From JAVKFF01 sp040226215 (GTDB lineage Bacteria; Pseudomonadota; Alphaproteobacteria; DSM-16000; Inquilinaceae): DNA of 5,694 bases. Below the pieces are notes generated by a model. The model was not told the origin of the DNA, searched no databases, and saw only the letters and a program-made list of their open reading frames with translations. A program made the translations under genes and the position numbers. Below are positions 1 to 5,694 of this stretch, piece after piece. Position 1 is the stretch's first letter; each line of letters begins with the position of its first letter. The DNA is taken from positions 1-5,694 of the forward strand of contig JAVKFF010000047.1 in the NCBI GenBank assembly GCA_040226215.1, written 5' to 3'.

Positions 1-1113
1 CTCGCTGGACGGCCGGCGCCCCAGGGCGGACTCGATGCGATGCGCCAGGGGCCAGTTGTCCGACAGAATGGCGGCGTCGCGCAGCCGCTCGTAGTGGTAC
101 TGCAGATGCGCCGGGATCTCGAGGCGGCGCAGTTTCGCGAGCCCGCGCCGGCGCGGGAACGTCGCCATCTCGTCGAGCGCTCCGCATAGCTCCAGGGCGA
201 GCATGGTACGCACGCATTTCTCGCATTCTCCGCAATTGAGTGTCGATCGGTCGTCATGGCAGACGCGCAGGCTTTGCCGCGCCAGGGTGTCGCCGGCGAT
301 CGTGCGGACCTTCTGCAGCCGGTCCGCTTCGCACCCGTCATGGACGATGGCGAGGCGCTCGTTCGACCAATGGGGATCGAGGAACGGCGAGGATCCCCAG
401 GCCCGCAGGCTGTCCTCGCTGTGCGTCGCCGGCACGATGAGGGTTCCCAGCATTGGCGAGAGCGGCAGGGCGACGGCGGCCAGTGCCGCGCCGTGCAGGC
501 ACTGGCCCCAGAAATCGCCGTCGTAGGGCAGGCCCCAGCCGGGCCGGCCCTTGTCGGCAACGCTGCGCAGGTTGGTCTCGCAGGTGACCAGGCGGAGATC
601 CATGGCCTGCGCGACCGCGCCGATGCGCTCCACCGTGCTGTGCCACAGCGCGTCGTTCTCGAGCCCGATGTCGAAGCCGCGGACGAGGAGGATATGGGTG
701 ACCGCATGCCGGTGCTTGATCAGCGAGTACCAGGAATCGACGCCGCCGGAAAAGCAGCAGGCGGTGCCGGCCCTGCGTCCGGCGGGCCTGCCGTCCGCCG
801 GGCCGGGCGGCGCGGACAGGACGGGGACCGGTCGCAGGAAGTCGAACCAGGAGGCCAGCCGCCGCTGGGCGACCAGCAGGTTGCGGGACAGCTTCGGGGA
901 GATCGCGCGGTCGACTTCGCAGGGCTCCCCGTCATGCATGCTCGCCGGCAGCATGGCGACAACGAAGGGATCGGCCTCCGCTGCCGGCATGGAATCCAGC
1001 CCGCGATAGCGGAACCAGAGGAACCGGTGTTCGAGGGCATGGCGAGGCTTGATCTTCGCCGACAGGACGACCGCATCGCCATCCTCGAAGGCCTTGATGC
1101 TGGAGATCTTCAC
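1..1113 (-). CDS. PP-loop (QueC/ExsB-like) ATP-dependent enzyme of unknown substrate, 3' end cut by the window edge
   Basis: Reading the minus strand from GTG at 1113 gives 371 codons with no stop before the window edge, so the C-terminus is missing. Residues 1-115 form an N-terminal region I cannot assign. An adenylating PP-loop follows (CCFSGGVDSW, with SGGVDS at 122-127), as in QueC, TilS, MnmA and GMP synthetase. Then come LLVRGFDIG, CLHGAALAAVAL (205-216), PATHSED (228-234) and VHDG (257-260). The segment LNCGECEKCVRTM (292-304), with C285, C294, C297 and C300, resembles the structural zinc site of QueC. The family members I recall with this architecture are annotated as hypothetical. 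PP-loop enzymes activate a carboxylate or similar group with ATP; the substrate here is unknown. GTG is chosen because AAAGG lies 10 nt upstream and conserved-looking sequence begins directly after it; the first in-frame ATG (residue 42) is too late. The gene is transcribed away from gmd. It is not a good match to WbpG/PseA sugar amidotransferases, which carry SGGKDS. Confidence 0.88.
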   Translation of the reverse strand, partial: MKISSIKAFEDGDAVVLSAKIKPRHALEHRFLWFRYRGLDSMPAAEADPFVVAMLPASMHDGEPCEVDRAISPKLSRNLLVAQRRLASWFDFLRPVPVLSAPPGPADGRPAGRRAGTACCFSGGVDSWYSLIKHRHAVTHILLVRGFDIGLENDALWHSTVERIGAVAQAMDLRLVTCETNLRSVADKGRPGWGLPYDGDFWGQCLHGAALAAVALPLSPMLGTLIVPATHSEDSLRAWGSSPFLDPHWSNERLAIVHDGCEADRLQKVRTIAGDTLARQSLRVCHDDRSTLNCGECEKCVRTMLALELCGALDEMATFPRRRGLAKLRRLEIPAHLQYHYERLRDAAILSDNWPLAHRIESALGRRPSSE

Positions 1114-1123
1114 CGGACCGGCG

Positions 1124-1131
1124 CCTTTCTC
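1124..1131 (-). promoter_or_regulatory. Ribosome binding site supporting the GTG start of the PP-loop gene
   Basis: The minus strand reads GAGAAAGG here, ending 10 nt before the GTG at 1113. It is a moderate Shine-Dalgarno match and the reason for preferring this non-ATG start. The open frame continues upstream to a TGA near 1206 with only weak alternatives such as a TTG, and the sequence in between does not look protein-coding. Confidence 0.45.
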
Positions 1132-1296
1132 GTTGCAAATAGAGTTTCGTGAACCCGCAGATCCTAGTGCGAAGAGGCCGCAGCCGGGCGTGTCCAAACG
1201 GTGTCATTCCGTGCGACCTGGAAGAGTCCGGTCACAGCAAGAACACTGGCAGGTCCGGCGCGCCGGCGGTTCAATCTCCAGGCGCAGAGACGTCGT

Positions 1297-1322
1297 GTTG
1301 CCGCAAGCTGAAGTGCGGCAGC
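1297..1322. repeat. Inverted repeat / hairpin 48 nt upstream of gmd
   Basis: The left arm GTTGCCGCA (1297-1305) pairs with the right arm TGCGGCAGC (1314-1322) across the 8-nt loop AGCTGAAG. This gives nine consecutive pairs, one of them a G-U wobble in RNA and a mismatch in DNA. There is no downstream T-run, so it is not a standard intrinsic terminator. It could be an operator dyad for a regulator of the polysaccharide operon or a structure in the gmd leader RNA; chance occurrence in GC-rich DNA is also possible. Confidence 0.35.
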
Positions 1323-1357
1323 CGATACTCGGATGCGCCCGACAACGCTTCTGTTTC

Positions 1358-1361
1358 GGAG
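1358..1361 (+). promoter_or_regulatory. Ribosome binding site of gmd
   Basis: GGAG lies 9 nt upstream of the ATG at 1371. It fixes the start of gmd, and the GVTGQDG nucleotide-binding motif follows from residue 10, as expected for the family. Confidence 0.7.
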
Positions 1362-1370
1362 TAGACAGAC

Positions 1371-2531
1371 ATGGAATCGAAACGTGCCCTGATCACCGGC
1401 GTCACCGGCCAGGATGGGGCCTATCTGTCAGAGCTGCTGCTGTCGAAAGGCTATGAGGTGCACGGCATCAAGCGCCGCTCCTCGTCCTTCAACACCAGCC
1501 GTGTCGATCATTTCTACGAAGATCCGCATGACCGGGATGCGCGGTTCTTCATGCATTTCGGCGACCTTTCGGACGCGACCAGCCTCATCCGCCTGGTGCA
1601 GCACGTGCGGCCGGACGAGATCTACAATCTGGGCGCCCAGAGCCATGTTCAGGTCAGTTTCGAGACGCCGGAATATACCGGCAATGTCGACGGCCTGGGC
1701 ACGCTCCGGATGCTGGAGGCGATCCGCATCCTCGGCCTGGAGGACCGGACCCGCTTCTACCAGGCCTCGACCTCGGAACTGTTCGGCAACGGGCCGGATT
1801 CGCCGCAATCGGAGGTCACGCCGCTGCGCCCGGCCAGTCCCTATGCGGCGGCCAAGCTCTATGCCTACTGGATCACTGTGAACTACCGGGAGGCCTATGG
1901 CATCCACGCGTCGAACGGCATCCTGTTCAACCACGAAAGCCCGGTCCGCGGCGAGACCTTCGTGACCCGCAAGATCACCCGCGCGGTGGCCGCGATCGAG
2001 GCGGGCCTGCAGCACCGGCTCTATCTCGGCAATCTCGATGCCTGCCGCGACTGGGGCCATGCCCGCGACTATGTGAAGGGCATGTGGGCCATCCTGCAGC
2101 AGGACAGGCCCGACGATTATGTCCTTGCGACCGGGGAAACCCACACGGTGCGCGAATTCGTCGAGCTGGCGTTCGGCTGCATCGACCGGCCGATCATGTG
2201 GAGCGGCGAGGGCATCGACGAAAAGGGCTATTGCGGCATCACCGGCGACCTGCTGATCGAGGTCGAGCCCCGCTATTTCCGACCGACCGACGTCAACCTG
2301 CTGCTGGGCGACCCGGCCAAGGCGCAGAGGGTCCTGGAGTGGCGGCACGAGACCGCATTTCCGTACCTGGTGGCGGAGATGGTGGAGTCCGACCGCCAGC
2401 GACTGCGCAAGAACGGCGAGAAAGGAAAGATCGATGACTGGCCCACGGTACGACCTCCGCGGAAAGAAGGTATGGGTGGCCGGCCATCGGGGAATGGTCG
2501 GCTCGGCATTGTTGCGGCGCCTCAGAAATGA
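1371..2531 (+). CDS. gmd: GDP-mannose 4,6-dehydratase
   Basis: Gmd is a cytoplasmic NADP-dependent short-chain dehydrogenase (extended SDR) that converts GDP-D-mannose to GDP-4-keto-6-deoxy-D-mannose, the first step to GDP-L-fucose. The 386-residue product opens with ALITGVTGQDG (Rossmann glycine motif GVTGQDG at 10-16). It carries HGIKRRSSSFNTSRVDH (31-47), which belongs to the NADP and interface region, and the catalytic set T134, E136 (QASTSELFG), Y158 and K162 (SPYAAAK). NHESPVRGETFVTRKI (187-202), RDWGHARDYVKGMW (226-239) and the C-terminal EPRYFRPTDV and LLLGDPAKA are also present. Compared with E. coli Gmd, the R of PRSPYAVAK is A155 and the first R of PRRGE is V192. The family-like part ends around residue 345-352. 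The last 32 residues are encoded out of frame over the start of fcl (98-nt overlap) and do not resemble a Gmd tail, suggesting a lost stop or a small indel. It is the first gene of the operon. Confidence 0.96.
   Translation: MESKRALITGVTGQDGAYLSELLLSKGYEVHGIKRRSSSFNTSRVDHFYEDPHDRDARFFMHFGDLSDATSLIRLVQHVRPDEIYNLGAQSHVQVSFETPEYTGNVDGLGTLRMLEAIRILGLEDRTRFYQASTSELFGNGPDSPQSEVTPLRPASPYAAAKLYAYWITVNYREAYGIHASNGILFNHESPVRGETFVTRKITRAVAAIEAGLQHRLYLGNLDACRDWGHARDYVKGMWAILQQDRPDDYVLATGETHTVREFVELAFGCIDRPIMWSGEGIDEKGYCGITGDLLIEVEPRYFRPTDVNLLLGDPAKAQRVLEWRHETAFPYLVAEMVESDRQRLRKNGEKGKIDDWPTVRPPRKEGMGGRPSGNGRLGIVAAPQK
2422..2426 (+). promoter_or_regulatory. Ribosome binding site of fcl, inside the gmd 3' end
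   Basis: AAGGA lies 7 nt upstream of the fcl ATG at 2434. The good match and spacing support starting fcl here despite the long overlap with gmd. The start also places the AGHRGMVG nucleotide-binding motif at residues 16-23, as usual for this enzyme. Confidence 0.65.
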
Positions 2532-3402
2532 GGACTGCACGATCGTCACGGCGTCCCGCAAGGTGCTCGACCTGCGGGACGCGAAGGCCACCCGCGACTG
2601 GCTCGCGCTGACCCGCCCCGATACCGTGTTCTGCGCCGCCGCCCATGTCGGGGGGATCCATGCCAACAATGCCAGGCCGGCCGATTTCATCCGGGACAAT
2701 ATCGAGATCCAGGCCAGCGTGATCCACGGCGCCTACCAGGCCGGGGTCGAGAAGCTGGTCTTCCTGGGCTCGTCCTGCATCTATCCGCGGGAGGCGCCAC
2801 AGCCGATACCGGAGGCGGCCCTGCTGACCGGGCCGCTGGAGCCGACCAACCAATGGTATGCGATCGCCAAGATCGCCGGCATCCTGCAATGCCGCGCCTA
2901 TCGCCGGCAGTACGGCTGCGACTACATCTCCGCGATGCCGTCGAACCTGTACGGCCCCGGCGACAATTACCATCCGACCGACAGCCATGTGGTCGGCGCG
3001 CTGATCCAGCGGTTTCATGAGGCCAAGACGGCCGGGTATCCCGAGGTCAAGGTATGGGGCAGCGGACGCCCGCGACGGGAGTTCCTGCATGTCGACGACT
3101 GTGCCGACGCCCTGGTGTTCCTCGCCCGGCACTACAGCGACGAAGAGCATGTCAATATCGGCTCCGGCACCGACCTGACGATTGCGGCGCTGGCCGACCT
3201 GGTCGCGCGCACGGTCGGCTACGAAGGGCGCTTCGACTTCGACCGCAGCCAGCCCGACGGGACGCCGCGCAAGCTGCTCGACGTGCGGCGGCTCAACGAG
3301 CTCGGGTGGCGGCCGCGCATCGCTCTTGCCGAGGGCCTGGCCGATGCCTATGCGGACTATCGCGACGGCATCGCCGCCACGCCCGACGCGAAGATTGCCT
3401 GA
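2434..3402 (+). CDS. fcl: GDP-L-fucose synthase (GDP-4-keto-6-deoxymannose 3,5-epimerase/4-reductase)
   Basis: Fcl (WcaG) epimerises the Gmd product at C3 and C5 and reduces C4 with NADPH to give GDP-L-fucose. The 322-residue protein has the usual family length. It shows the Rossmann motif AGHRGMVG (16-23), AAAHVGGIHANN (68-79), GSSCIYP (112-118), the SDR pair Y142 and K146 (YAIAKIAGI), MPSNLYGPGDNYHP (168-181), SHVVGALIQRFHEAK (184-198), WGSGRPRREFLHVDD (208-222) and PDGTPRKLLDV (274-284). By position against E. coli Fcl, S113, Y142 and K146 match the S107/Y136/K140 triad, and C115 and H185 match the acid-base pair C109/H179, so the enzyme should be active. The residues before the catalytic Tyr read NQW where E. 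coli has NEP, a local oddity. It overlaps the gmd reading frame by 98 nt and ends one base before the flippase start. Confidence 0.96.
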   Translation: MTGPRYDLRGKKVWVAGHRGMVGSALLRRLRNEDCTIVTASRKVLDLRDAKATRDWLALTRPDTVFCAAAHVGGIHANNARPADFIRDNIEIQASVIHGAYQAGVEKLVFLGSSCIYPREAPQPIPEAALLTGPLEPTNQWYAIAKIAGILQCRAYRRQYGCDYISAMPSNLYGPGDNYHPTDSHVVGALIQRFHEAKTAGYPEVKVWGSGRPRREFLHVDDCADALVFLARHYSDEEHVNIGSGTDLTIAALADLVARTVGYEGRFDFDRSQPDGTPRKLLDVRRLNELGWRPRIALAEGLADAYADYRDGIAATPDAKIA

Positions 3403-3403
3403 C

Positions 3404-4921
3404 ATGCCGGCGGGCCGGCCGACCGATCCCTTTGCGACGGGGCATCTTCGGGACGGGCTGAAGCGCCGGGCGGTGCGCGGCGGGACGCTGGTTCTGGCGG
3501 CGCAGGGCGTGAAGACGGCCGTCCAGATCGTCGCCATCGCGGTCCTCGCAAGGCTGCTGACACCGTCGGATTTCGGCCTGTTCGCCATCGTCCTGGCCCT
3601 GCTGACGGTGCTGGAGCTGTTCAAGGATCTCGGCCTGTCGAGCGCGACGGTGCAGCGCGCGGAGATCACGGGCCGCCAGGTCAGCACCCTGTTCTGGCTG
3701 AACATCGCGCTCGGAACGGCGGCGGCGGCCCTGCTTGTCCTGGCGGCCCCGCTGCTGGCCCAGTCCTATGGCGAACAGCGCCTCGCGGATCTCGTGCCCG
3801 TGGTGGCCATCAGCCTGGTCATCGGCGCGGCAGCAGCCCAGCATCTGGCATTGCTGCGCCGCCAGATGCGGTTCCGCGCCCTGGTCGCCGTGCAGACGGG
3901 ATCGGAGATCCTGTCCCTTTGCGCGGCCCTTGCCGCCGCCTGGTTCGGGCTCGGCGTCTGGGCGCTCGTCGTCCAGCGGGTGGTCTGGAGCGCCCTGCTG
4001 TCCGTCGGGGCGATGGCGGCGAGCGGCTGGCGGCCGGGCCTGCCGGGGCGCCTCCGGGAGGTTCGCGGGCTGGTCGCCTTCGGCGTCAACGCCACCGGCG
4101 CGATGGTCCTTGGCCGGTTGTCCAGCACCGTGGACAAGTTCCTGATCGGCGGTGCGTGGGGCATAGCCGCGCTCGGCTTCTTCGAGCGCGCACAGAAGCT
4201 GACGATGTTTCCGGTGCAGAGCATCAACACGCCGCTCTCCGCGATCGCCCTGCCGATGCTGAGCCGGCTCTCCGCCGAACCCGACCGCTACCGCCGTGCC
4301 TATGAGGCGGTGGTCCGGCCGCTTGCCATGTTGCTCGCGCCGGTCTCCGGCCTGCTCTGTGCCGCTGGCGGCCCGGTCGCCGAATTCGTCCTGGGCCCGC
4401 AATGGGGCGAGGCGGGTGCGATCCTGTCCTGGCTCGGCCTGTCGCTGTTCTACATGCCGATCACCTACACCCTGAGCTGGCTGTACATGAGCCAGGACCG
4501 CACCGGCGAGATGCTCGGGGCCAATGCGGTCAATGTCGCGCTGACCCTGGCGGCGTTGTTCTATGCCCTGCCGTTCGGCGTCGAGGCGGTTGCCGCCGCC
4601 TATGCGCTGACCGGCGCGCTGCTCCGCGCACCAATCCTGTTCCTGCTTGCCGGTCGCAAGGGCCCCGTACGGTTCGCCCAGTTCCCGCGGCTGCTCGGCC
4701 TGCCCCTCCTCGGCCTCGGTGCCGCGGCGGCGGCGGTCTGGCTCTGCCGCATCGCCACCCCGGTCGATACCCTGGCACCGGTCGGGCAGGTCCCGATCCT
4801 TGCCGTCATCGCCGCATCCGCCGCGCTCTGCGCCTATGGCCTGGTGCCGGGCGGACGGGCCGCAATCGTCGACCTTCTGCGCCTTCGGCGCCATCTCGCG
4901 CGGCAGGAAGCCCGGGCATGA
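3404..4921 (+). CDS. Wzx-type polysaccharide flippase (MOP superfamily, WzxC-like)
   Basis: This 505-residue, very hydrophobic integral membrane protein belongs to the polysaccharide transporter branch of the MOP superfamily, whose members flip undecaprenyl-linked repeat units from the cytoplasmic to the periplasmic face of the inner membrane. After a short basic cytoplasmic N-terminus come the family-typical GGTLVLAAQGVKTAVQ (26-41), VLARLLTPSDFGLFAIV (47-63), KDLGLSSATVQR (74-85) and STLFWLNIALG (94-104). I estimate 12-14 hydrophobic helices through about residue 481, followed by a basic tail (RLRRHLARQ). WzxC-like proteins are about this long. The frame is open upstream to 3182 inside fcl, but ATG at 3404 is chosen because it follows the fcl stop by one base and gives a normal N-terminus. 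The ribosome site is weak (GAAG at 3390-3393), so translation probably depends on coupling to fcl. The stop overlaps the next start in an ATGA. Confidence 0.93.
   Translation: MPAGRPTDPFATGHLRDGLKRRAVRGGTLVLAAQGVKTAVQIVAIAVLARLLTPSDFGLFAIVLALLTVLELFKDLGLSSATVQRAEITGRQVSTLFWLNIALGTAAAALLVLAAPLLAQSYGEQRLADLVPVVAISLVIGAAAAQHLALLRRQMRFRALVAVQTGSEILSLCAALAAAWFGLGVWALVVQRVVWSALLSVGAMAASGWRPGLPGRLREVRGLVAFGVNATGAMVLGRLSSTVDKFLIGGAWGIAALGFFERAQKLTMFPVQSINTPLSAIALPMLSRLSAEPDRYRRAYEAVVRPLAMLLAPVSGLLCAAGGPVAEFVLGPQWGEAGAILSWLGLSLFYMPITYTLSWLYMSQDRTGEMLGANAVNVALTLAALFYALPFGVEAVAAAYALTGALLRAPILFLLAGRKGPVRFAQFPRLLGLPLLGLGAAAAAVWLCRIATPVDTLAPVGQVPILAVIAASAALCAYGLVPGGRAAIVDLLRLRRHLARQEARA
4905..4908 (+). promoter_or_regulatory. 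Ribosome binding site of the pyruvyl transferase gene
   Basis: AGGA lies 9 nt upstream of the ATG at 4918, within the last codons of the flippase gene. It supports the ATGA start/stop overlap at 4918-4921 as the real start of the next gene. Confidence 0.6.
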
Positions 4922-5694
4922 ACGTCACGATCACCAACACCACCCTGCTCAACGCGGGCGACGCCGCCATCGCGGCAGGGACATTGGAGATCCTGCGGCG
5001 CGCCTTCGGCCCGGACATCGCGGTGACGTTGCGCGACAGCCAGGCCGAGGCGGTCGCCGGCCAGTTCCCCGACTATCGCTGCCTGCCGGTGTTCCATGTC
5101 GAGGTGCGGAACTGGACCGGACGGCGCTGGGCCAAGTTCGGCTATGCGGCCCTGCTCCTCGCCGCGGCGCTGTGGCGCACGCCCCTGCGCCGCCTGGCAC
5201 TGATGCTGTTGCCATGGCGCCTGCGCCTCAGCCTCAGGAGTTTCGCGGAAAGCGACCTCCTCCTGTCCGCCGGCGGCACCTACCTGGTTCCGCACTACCG
5301 CTGCGAGCCGAAACTGCTGGAGCTCCTGGTGGCCCGCCTCGCCGGCCGGCCCTATGTCCTGTTCACGCAGAGCCTCGGCCCCTTCGCGGAAAGCGGCAGG
5401 CTGATGCGGATCGCCCTGAAAGGCGCAAGCGCGATCTTCGTCCGCGACGCGCGCTCGTTCCGCCACCTGCGCACCTTGGGCATCGCCGAATCGCGGATCC
5501 ACGAATGCGCCGACGCGGCGTTCGCCATGCGGACGCCGGCCTTGCTCCGGGTCAGCCGGCCGCTGGAGCGGTGGATCGGGATCTCCGTCCGCGACTGGCC
5601 CCATTTCAGCGCCGACAGCACGGACGGCATGGCGCGCTATCTGGCGGCGCTGACGGAGCTGGTGGAGCATCTGGTCCAGACGCACGACGCGCAC
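4918..5694 (+). CDS. Polysaccharide pyruvyl transferase family protein, 3' end cut by the window edge
   Basis: From ATG at 4918 the frame stays open for 259 codons to the window edge, so the C-terminus is missing. The protein matches the polysaccharide pyruvyl transferase family (WcaK, CsaB and related), which transfers pyruvate from phosphoenolpyruvate to a sugar hydroxyl, usually forming an acidic ketal. Visible landmarks are the N-terminal NTTLLNAGDAAI (7-18, the family's N-x-GD element), LLLSAGGTYLVP (114-125), LFTQSLGPF (148-156), IFVRDARSFRHLRTLGI (173-189) and CADAAFAM (197-204, the usual ADPAF-like element with A for P). The second half resembles a GT-B-like nucleotide-binding fold in this family. 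A hydrophobic, basic stretch at 73-107 may be a membrane-associated surface. It shares ATGA with the flippase stop, so the two are translationally coupled. The actual acceptor sugar cannot be told from sequence, and some family members have other or unknown roles. Confidence 0.9.
   Translation, partial: MNVTITNTTLLNAGDAAIAAGTLEILRRAFGPDIAVTLRDSQAEAVAGQFPDYRCLPVFHVEVRNWTGRRWAKFGYAALLLAAALWRTPLRRLALMLLPWRLRLSLRSFAESDLLLSAGGTYLVPHYRCEPKLLELLVARLAGRPYVLFTQSLGPFAESGRLMRIALKGASAIFVRDARSFRHLRTLGIAESRIHECADAAFAMRTPALLRVSRPLERWIGISVRDWPHFSADSTDGMARYLAALTELVEHLVQTHDAH

Larger units (their letters stand above)
1114..1370. promoter_or_regulatory. Divergent intergenic region between the PP-loop gene and the gmd operon
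   Basis: These 257 bp lie between two divergent starts, so promoters for both directions should be here. I could not identify a convincing sigma-70 pair in either direction. Visible structure consists of a 9-bp-stem inverted repeat at 1297-1322 and a perfect 12-bp palindrome, CCGGCGCGCCGG, at 1255-1266. A plus-strand open frame (1149-1364) crosses the region but has no family resemblance and no good ribosome binding site, so I treat it as non-coding. Confidence 0.6.

Noticed and set aside
256..1152. A 298-codon plus-strand open frame covering most of the first kilobase
   Set aside because: It lies opposite the PP-loop gene, has no recognisable motif, and its arginine/alanine/glycine-rich composition is typical of a reverse-strand shadow of a GC-rich gene. 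The minus-strand frame has SGGVDS and the cysteine cluster.
1298..1329. Possible sigma-70 promoter TTGCCG ... GATACT upstream of gmd
   Set aside because: The spacer is 20 nt, too long, and the -35 match is poor; it also overlaps the inverted repeat. Not supported enough to annotate.
1149..1364. A 71-codon plus-strand open frame in the intergenic region upstream of gmd
   Set aside because: No ribosome binding site of note, no family resemblance, and it covers the region expected to hold the divergent promoters.
1428..2699. A 423-codon minus-strand open frame opposite gmd and fcl
   Set aside because: Antisense shadow of two clearly identified enzymes; composition artefact of GC-rich codon use.
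3182..3403. Extension of the flippase by 74 codons upstream into fcl
   Set aside because: The extra residues are an out-of-frame reading of fcl with Ser/Arg-rich sequence. The ATG at 3404, one base after the fcl stop, gives the normal family N-terminus.
2293..3705. A 470-codon minus-strand open frame opposite fcl and the flippase start
   Set aside because: Spans parts of three genes with strong family motifs on the plus strand; no motif of its own.
3293..4894. A 533-codon minus-strand open frame opposite the flippase gene
   Set aside because: Composition is rich in Q, R, G, D and E, as expected for the complement of a gene encoding a Leu/Ala-rich membrane protein; no domain recognised.
4834..5694. 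A long minus-strand open frame opposite the pyruvyl transferase gene
   Set aside because: The plus-strand frame shows ordered pyruvyl transferase motifs and an ATGA junction; the minus frame shows none.

Overview
The window is GC-rich DNA from a free-living bacterium, most likely an alphaproteobacterium. That guess rests on strong G/C bias at third codon positions, tightly packed genes and the style of the encoded proteins; nothing here fixes the genus. It is a piece of a surface- or exopolysaccharide gene cluster. I see no RNA genes, mobile elements, CRISPR arrays or replication origins.

Layout. Positions 1113 to 1 on the minus strand hold a 371-codon, 3'-truncated gene for a PP-loop (adenine nucleotide alpha-hydrolase) protein. 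It has an SGGVDS loop and a QueC-like four-cysteine cluster, and its exact chemistry is unknown. A 257-bp divergent intergenic region (1114-1370) separates it from a tightly coupled plus-strand operon: gmd (GDP-mannose 4,6-dehydratase), fcl (GDP-L-fucose synthase), a Wzx-type polysaccharide flippase, and a polysaccharide pyruvyl transferase that runs off the right edge. The two edge genes, at 1-1113 (minus) and 4918-5694 (plus), are real genes without a stop codon in the window, so they are easy to miss.

How the genes work together. Gmd and Fcl convert GDP-D-mannose in two steps to GDP-L-fucose, the activated donor for fucosyl residues. The flippase would move the lipid-linked repeat unit across the inner membrane. 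The pyruvyl transferase would decorate a sugar of the repeat with pyruvate, typically as an acidic ketal. The gene set (gmd, fcl, WzxC-like, WcaK-like) is a compact counterpart of part of the enterobacterial colanic acid locus. Glycosyltransferases, polymerase, export genes and GDP-mannose synthesis genes are not in the window.

Main points for a second look: (1) the divergently transcribed PP-loop protein of unknown role beside a fucose/pyruvate polysaccharide operon; (2) an unusual 98-nt out-of-frame overlap between gmd and fcl, which a one-base deletion near the gmd 3' end would explain; (3) a 9-bp stem hairpin 48 nt upstream of the gmd start. This looks like a variant of known polysaccharide biology rather than a wholly new system; the PP-loop protein is the least understood part.
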